64,000 nt of DNA from Sordaria brevicollis (taxonomy: Eukaryota > Ascomycota > Sordariomycetes > Sordariales > Sordariaceae): assembly GCA_033439795.1 (NCBI GenBank), contig JAUTDP010000007.1, positions 682,001 through 746,000 on the forward strand. The letters run 5' to 3'. The position numbers were made by a program, and so were the translations under genes. This document shows, piece by piece, positions 57,157 through 64,000 of the stretch; position 1 is the first letter of the stretch, and each line of letters begins with the position of its first letter. The notes under the pieces are model-generated. The model was not told the DNA's origin. It saw nothing but the letters and a program-made list of their open reading frames with translations, and made no database searches.

Positions 57157-60100
57157 CCCACGTCGGACTCCGAATGGCTTCATCGACCTCCAAAACCACA
57201 TGCCTGGACGGGATCACGGCCACGGGGTTTAAGCCAAAAAGGTAGCGGCACTAGTCCGCCTGCACGGCTACCTCATAGTGGACTCTTGAAGATCTGCTGT
57301 TTAGAAGGGCCAATCCCCCTTTCAGGCCTTTCCTACATACCCCACTGTTAGTGTCGAAATTCTTCAACAATTCGACAAAAAGGGAAGCTGGAGTCCCCTC
57401 GTCCAAAAGAAATGGGACAGAGCAAAAAACCAAAGATCCCGACGGGACTCAATGAGTCCCACTCTTCCTTCTCAAGCAGCAAGATCCTAATCTTGCAGAT
57501 TGACAACACTCGATCGGTTAGTTGATCAGGATTCTTCTTCGGTTTTCGTCATGTAAAATGGTGAAGAAGAACAGTGACGACTGACGACGACGACGACATC
57601 GTACAGTCTGGCAAACGAAACAGACAAAGATTCGATAGAAAAGGCCCAGTTGCGCACTTGCGTCCGTCGTCCTCTCGTCAGTTCTCACTTCTCGAGTGCG
57701 GTTGGGTTTCCGTCCGTGACGGTCGGCGGTCCAGCAGGGCCGGATCGCCCACGCCCACTCCCTAACAAGGATTTGCTTACCAACCGCTTGTTCCTCGCTT
57801 GTTTTATCGAAGACACTTTCGACCTGGATGCCCTGTATACGCTCGGAGTTTTTCCATTCCAATAACTTGTTCGCGATTCTCTTGCTTCTTCTTCAAGCGA
57901 AAAGTCCTAGACTGAAACAGAGTTACTGGTAAGCGATCGATGGGTTCATCGCCTACCTATCCTGCTCAGGAGTCAGTTTCAATTTCTTCTTGATAAGAGG
58001 GCCATTGTGAACGAGTCAGTCTGAGACTTTTTGAATGCCTGAAGTGAAAACCGTCATGCATATACTACTGTACACAGGTAGAGGAGTGAAAAACGGGGAC
58101 CCGCCAGACGGCGACCTGAAATCCCGTGGATGATGATGATGCACCTTGATGGCTGCAGTGAAAAAGTAAGGAGTTTGCGATATGTCGCTATGCAGCGTCG
58201 GCCACGAGGTCCATCCAGCCCGCCGAAGAACGACGGCGGCGACTACACCATCACCATGACTTTCTCACGGTGCGCATAAAAAGACCAACAAACGTCAAAA
58301 CAATGGTCTCTCGGTATTACACTGGTTCCGACCCTCTGGATTGCTAGACGGCACAAGGCATAAACAATGTCAGAGCGCGGCACGGACGCTGACAGCATGG
58401 AGGGTCAGAGGAGGGAGCTTCTTGCATAACAGCTCTCAGCAGCTCTTGCCCCTCATCACAACGTCAAACAACCACAACAACAAAATCCTTCGAGGCTTGA
58501 AGGTGCAGAAAGGAATGCAGAGGTCCCGGCTGCACGAACCCCGCGCGCATCGACTGCGGACGACGGCGGCGGGCGCGGCGGCCTTTCGGCGGCTGTTTTG
58601 CCAACAGGAAACGGGTATTCTCACATCCTTGAACAGCGCCGTGAAAACCGTGGTGGTTGCCCATCCAAGACATGGCGAAAAAGTCATGCGGCATGCGCCT
58701 CTGGTTTAGCGTTTTGGCTGCAGAGAGCGCGCAGTGATAGTAACTACGCAGGCAGTAGCGCCGGCGTCTCTAATTCCTTTGAACAAAAAAAAAAAAATTG
58801 TTGATAAACTTGGCCAAGTTGAGAAAGTCTCAATGACAGACGACCCTGAGCAGCATTCCAAGGAAAATTTGAGTGCTGCGATCTGAGATATTTATCGACG
58901 ACGATGATGGCCCAACTCGAAAACGGGAGAGTTTCCATGTTCTGGGCCCAGTACTGCCTATCCTTACACCGATACACTTTTTAGCGAAGGAGTGAAGAGA
59001 GTCTAAACGAACATACCACAGACTTTACGGTGTACACCTAATATGGTAAACCCCTGGAAAGGACAGACACAGACATGTGAGGCGGCGTCCAGAAACTCTA
59101 AGACATGGCTGCAGGGTCTCTTCCAAAACGGCCAAGGACTCCGAATCCCAAAGGAGACAGAGAAGGAAAAAAAGAGTTTTGGAGGTTGCAAAAGGCGAAA
59201 AAGAAGCGAAAAAAAGGAGTCGTCAGGTTGTTGCTGTCGACAAGAAGAAGGTTGGTGAACCTTTTCGCGGTCGTGAGTGACAGTCCGTCTCAAGAGGCTT
59301 CCCCTAAAACTCCACTGTACAACAGCCCTGGACCACGCATCAGTGGGTATGGCAAAACCCATGACACTTTTTTCCCCTTCCCGTTCCATCCCCCTATGGA
59401 GACCCTGTGGACATTTCCCCCTTGACCAAAAACCAGCGTTTCTCCCCTCTCCTCCACCATCACCGTTGCATCTGGCCTATCCTTGCTTGTGGTTGCAGCA
59501 GAGCCGGCCAGGCTTTCAGTGGGTGAGGAGAGGGTACCGAGACGCCTTTCAACCATTTAATACATGCCATTGGCGCTCTTCTGCTTTTTCATGTCTCACG
59601 GACTCCGCTTGCGCGCGAGCTGTTTATCTTTTTTTCTCTGTTGTCTCTTTTTTTCGTCGTTGCTCTTTGCAGCTTCCGTTTCCTTTCGTTGATTCGGGTT
59701 CCGTGTCTAACCAACCAGTGTTCTGATGTGTGATGCAGTGGGCCAGCTTTGCTCTTTTGTGTTGCTAAAACCTGCTGTTGTCCACTTAACTGCTTGTGTT
59801 GCCCATAGAGCTGAGTAGGGTGTAAGCCGCGAGAATATCAGGTCTTGTCACCACATACAACATATACCAGCCGAACGTTGGTCAACTCCAAAAGAAGTGT
59901 CAAACCTACACGACCAGGACCTACCCGGGTACTCGACACTCCCACTCACCACCTAGCAACAGGCTGCCAGCCTGCACACGCGAGTACAGACACCAGGTAG
60001 TGGTCTGCACCCCCGCAGCCACCAGAGAAAGAGCTCGAGCGGCAAAGCAAAGTGAGCAGTATACACACCTTACTGTACTGCCTACGGACTCGGGTCCGAC

Positions 60101-60530
60101 CTCCGATTGCAGGACTCCGGCGCACGGCTCGAACTGCCCAAGACATCCCCCTCATCAAATCCCGACAACCTACCGATAGCTTAAACCCCCAACCTAATCG
60201 GCCACTAGGGGTTCAGGAGGAAGAGAAGGAGCCGCATTGCTGGCCATGTGGAAGGCTCAACGGTGAAACGTGGTAGAAGAAGGCGAAACTAGGTGTTCCC
60301 CGGGATCATCCAAGCAGGCACAACACCAAGAGTGGAAGATATACGACTCAGCATTGCGTTTCGGTTACACTTGGCTGGAACCAGATGGCTCGGGAGGGAC
60401 TTCGATAGACCGTATACCAACATTATCAACCCAATTCCTTCCGACATTCTCGACAGCGCTGACAACACTTTCTCTCTCGCGGCATTCGCAAACCTAAAGG
60501 TGTTGCAAAGTAAAGCGGCGCGCAGACGAG

Positions 60531-63325
60531 ATGCCGAGCATATGGAAGTCGGGCTCAAACGCCGGCCGAGCCAAGGCCGGCAGCAAGTCTATTCGAGGGA
60601 CAATATCAGGACCGATACCAATATTCAGCACTCTCGGCGACGAGCACAACCAATTTCCCGTTGGGTCTCTGGGCGCAACAGGGACAGGTGTGATCGCGAG
60701 CCCAACAACATCAGCGCCAGGAGCAGTTGAGGTGGTTGGAGGAGGAGCTTTCAAGGAACAGCTTTTCGACAACAGGCACCATGATGAGAGCAGCGACAGT
60801 GACAGAGAGAGGAGCCCGGGTTCCAGGCAGGGCGAGAATATGGGCGGGGATAGTATCTCTCAGTTGGTGTCTCAAAGACCGAAAGCACCATCAGACCCTC
60901 CACCATTACTGCCGCCCAACTCTGCTGGTGCTGCATCGTCATCAACCGAAAGACAACGAACACCGCAGAGAACCTCGCCACCACAGACGTCATCGCCATT
61001 GAGAACGACGCCGGTGAGAGTTAGGACAACACCAAGCACGGGGCGGATCACGAACCCTCCTCAGAGTACCGCCCTGCGATACTCGACGATTAGCGATACC
61101 CCCAGTGCGCAGACCAACAACAGTAAGGGCCAACCGCAAAGGAAGCAGTCCACGCTACGCTCAGCGTTGGGCAAGTTGTTCGGGCGAGGGAAGAAGAAGA
61201 ATGGTTCGGCGGCGGGAGAACAGAAGAGCCCCCCTAATTCAGGGCGCGAGTCTGCGCTTTTGGAGTCATCTCAGCACAAGAGTGTTAGTATTATCGAATC
61301 TTTTGCAGCGAGAGAAAGTGGTACTGACGTGATGTTACACAGGATCCAAGCGCGCTTCATCGGTTGACCGACGAAAGGTCGCCCAAGCGATCTGCATCGC
61401 TTCCCATCAGCGAGCTTGATAGGCCATTGCGATCGCATTCCATCGGACCGGACGACATCCGGGCTATCGAAAGTGCTCGGAACTCACTCCAGGCCGATAT
61501 TGGTGGGAACTCTGGATCGATCGCGAGGCGGCGGGCTGCAGCGGCGAATGCAAATGAGCGCAGGTTTTTGTTTGTGCCGCGCTTTCCCGAGGTCGAGATA
61601 GGCGCTGGTCTTTCACCACGACCCGCCAGTAGCCATGGACGCGGAAGTCGACTGTTTGCTGGAGGATCACGCGGTGAGCACGACGACCCGAGTGAAATTG
61701 GGCGTGCCATCACCAGCGATAGTGGTAGCCATGGCATGCGACGCCGATCACGGAGCCTTTCTGGATTGCCGGATATCCTGGGTACGGGAATCGGTCGGGC
61801 ACCGGAGCGCCGCCGCAGTGACGAAATCCGATATTGGCGTGAGTCCTACAACGCGGGATTCCACTCGCCATTATCCTCGGACGCGCACGTCAATGCCGAT
61901 GTTGACGATGTCGGTGTAGCAGATCTTAGTGTTCCCGCAAGCCCCGCCGTCGAGAGACCCCCGGATACGCCTCCACAGCCATTCAACTTTGGATCGATCT
62001 CAAAGCATATGGTAGGAATGAAGATTACTCAGGCTGTTAGCATCGACACTCGTATCGGAACCCTCGAGACGCGGACTGGAAAGTTGGAGCGGGTTGTCGA
62101 CCAGCTTTGCCACGTCGTTCCCGGATTCAGAGGCCCCCTGAGCGACATCTCAGCGGTCGGAGGAGGAAGAGGTAGTACCGGAGGACCGGGCACCATCAGA
62201 ACCGTTTCTGACGGTCGGCCTTCCTTCACATACACCGCGGCATCACCACCGCCTCCTCCGATCTCCCCCGTTCCGCCACGTCAAGGCCAACAGCCAGCTC
62301 TTTCCCAGTCCGACATTAGTCGCTCTCCACGCGCCAGCAGCGAGCGACAGTCCATGGACTCGGACACACAATCGTTGAGATCATTCGGCGAAGCCCAAAC
62401 CTTCATCGGTTCTCTCCATCCGCCCTCATCATCAGCCACGCAGGCTCAATCTCTAACCACCGCCACAACGCCCACCACAGCAGCGACCCTCAGTCTCCCC
62501 GCTCACCCCGAAGAGCAGCAGCAGCACTCCAACGACACCATGGCCGACGATGGCGGGAATCGACCAACTTCCAACTCCACCGTCCGCGGCGTCGCTAGCA
62601 TGCCTTCCATGCACGAAAACGCGGCGACCGCCTCCATCAGCGAGTACTCCTCGACCAACGCCCACAACCCGACCTACTACAACCAGTACCACGCCCTCCT
62701 CAGCCAGCTAGAAGCGGAGCGGCAGGCCCGCCAGGCGCTCGAGGGGCAGGTGAAGAAGCTGTCCGACCGCTTGAACGCGCTGTCAAGCACCATGTATGCT
62801 CTGGTGAGAGATAGCGGGTCGTGGGGAGGAGCGCCCGATCCCTCCAGTCCGCGGTCTGTCACGTCAGGAGGAGGCAGAGGCAGAGGACATCCGCCGACGC
62901 ATATCCCGAGCGTCTTCGATTATGCGCAGGGGCACGATCGTGACGACGATGTTGACGTTGACGACGATGATGACGAGGATCTTGACGACAATGTCGGTCC
63001 AGCCATGAGACATCATGGAGGAGTCACTGTTTCTCAGGCAAAGTTGGCTTTGGTCGCGAAACCTACTTCTAGAGGCGGTCGGGATGATGATGAAGCGGAA
63101 GATTTCCAGACGCCGAGGGAAGAGTTTCAAACGCCGATGGCGCCGACGCCGGTTTATACTTATGGGGCGTTTAGTCCTGAGCCTGAGGGCGAAAGTGATG
63201 GCGAAGACGAGGCGGCGGAGGGGTCTGGCGGGGAAATCTCGTCTGATGCCAGGGCGGAGAGGAAGCAGAAGAAGGCGGCCAGGACGCTGAGTTTGAGTCA
63301 GTTGACGATGGGCAAGAGGGTTTGA
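60531..63325 (+). CDS. Large low-complexity, coiled-coil protein, fungal, function unknown
   Basis: Exons 60531-61283 and 61343-63325 join in phase 0 across a 59-nt intron (GTTAGT donor, ACACAG acceptor) to give 911 residues. Splicing joins HKS to DPSALHRLTDERSPKRSASLP, making a continuous Ser/Arg-rich region. Visible elements in order are a basic block STLRSALGKLFGRGKKK (about 204-220), a block SASLPISELDRPLRSHSIGPDD followed by IESARNSL (about 268-300), a first amphipathic helix (RIGTLETRTGKLERVVDQL, near 485), long Ser/Thr/Pro/Gln-rich linkers, a stronger coiled coil (LLSQLEAERQARQALEGQV, about 697-740), an acidic Asp run (about 783-797) and repeated FQTP motifs near 825-835. There is no catalytic or membrane signature. 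It could be a cytoskeletal or polarity scaffold, but that is a guess. The ATG has G at -3 and is the first in frame. Confidence 0.8.
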
Positions 63326-64000
63326 GGGGAGGGAGTTTGAAAATTTCTCTCTTCCTTCCTTCCCTCGTTGCCTGTCTTGCCTGCTTGAGTTTCAGCTTGT
63401 CGTGGCCGCAGTGAAGGAAGGTGCGGACGGGCGTGAACGAAGAAGTTCTCCAGCAGCAAGAGTTGTTCCTTCCTATGCTGGCGCAAGACCACTCATTTGA
63501 CGTCACGCACGGTTATACCTTCCTGGCACTGCCGTCTTGTCAGGGACTCGGATTTCAGAGACGATCTCACTCACTCGGCCGAACCGGGTATCACGAGTCG
63601 CCTAGTCCTGTCATTCTATGAATTGAGAGACGAGACGAAACAGTATCACCTACGTATACTTACCTATCTACCATCTACCTCACCAACCTTACATATAACT
63701 TTACCCCCAGGCGAAGGGTAATAATACCAATGATCTTACGTTATTATACTACGTTTCATCACAAAGAAGGACGACAAGTTCCGTCTTCATTTTCCATTTT
63801 GGTTCGCGCAATTCCGCAAGAAACTTCGAAGTTTAACTCTTCTTCACAAATTCCTCCTCCCCTTTTGGGATAACTATTTGTGCCCGAACCTCCCTCCTAC
63901 TACGAGACTCCAGTTTGATTATATCATTTTCCTTTTGGTTCATCACATTTGTTTTGGAGCGGGCATAGCCTTGAATTTTGATTTACGTTTGTTACATGTA
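63326..64000. other. Downstream flank of the coiled-coil protein gene
   Basis: The first few hundred bases are probably the 3' UTR. Apart from pyrimidine-rich runs I see nothing further before the window ends. Confidence 0.5.

Larger units (their letters stand above)
53942..60530. other. 6.6-kb gene-poor intergenic region
   Basis: No supportable gene was found between the helicase and the 911-residue protein. Frames remain at or below about 150 codons and lack motifs. The final 0.5-1 kb is probably leader and promoter of the downstream gene. Several small repeats occur (listed separately). Base composition is normal, with no RIP signature. Confidence 0.45.

Overview
The window looks like nuclear DNA of a filamentous ascomycete, most likely a Neurospora/Sordaria-type fungus. 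The evidence is introns of about 55-75 nt with GTAAGT/GTATGT-like donors, CTAAC-like branch sites and CAG/TAG acceptors; a Zn2Cys6 regulator; Sordariomycete-style protein families; and one 4.2-kb AT-rich block whose CpA/TpG dinucleotides are almost gone while CpG survives, the signature of repeat-induced point mutation (RIP). The genus is an inference. No prokaryotic, viral, CRISPR, tRNA or rRNA feature was recognised.

Left part (1-23 kb). The 3' end of a mitoribosomal protein with an iron/manganese superoxide-dismutase fold enters from the left edge. After a long gene-free stretch come a PA-TM-RING ubiquitin ligase (+), a single-pass cysteine-rich membrane protein (-), a short-chain dehydrogenase/reductase (+, three exons) and a Zn2Cys6 transcription factor (-, two exons). 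A 303-codon ATG frame (21.8-22.7 kb, -) is statistically long but has no recognisable family.

Middle (23.3-39.5 kb). The RIP-mutated relic block (about 23,295-27,535) holds a 9-bp minisatellite of 13 units, a purine-rich repeat tract and a TAA microsatellite. It is followed by about 12 kb of normal base composition in which I can support no gene.

Right part (39.5-64 kb). A SAM-PH protein of the cell-polarity type (+) is followed by a compact block. In it Nop14 (small-subunit ribosome biogenesis, -, three exons) shares a 387-bp divergent promoter region with a membrane-anchored helical-repeat protein (+), and then comes a SMUBP2/Hcs1-type SF1B helicase (+, five exons). After another 6.6-kb gene-poor stretch lies a 911-residue low-complexity, coiled-coil protein of unknown function (+).

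The genes are mostly housekeeping or regulatory and do not form a biosynthetic cluster. I found no convincing new multi-gene system. The most informative unusual features are the RIP block with its internally graded minisatellite, the very uneven gene spacing, and several conserved-looking proteins of unknown role.
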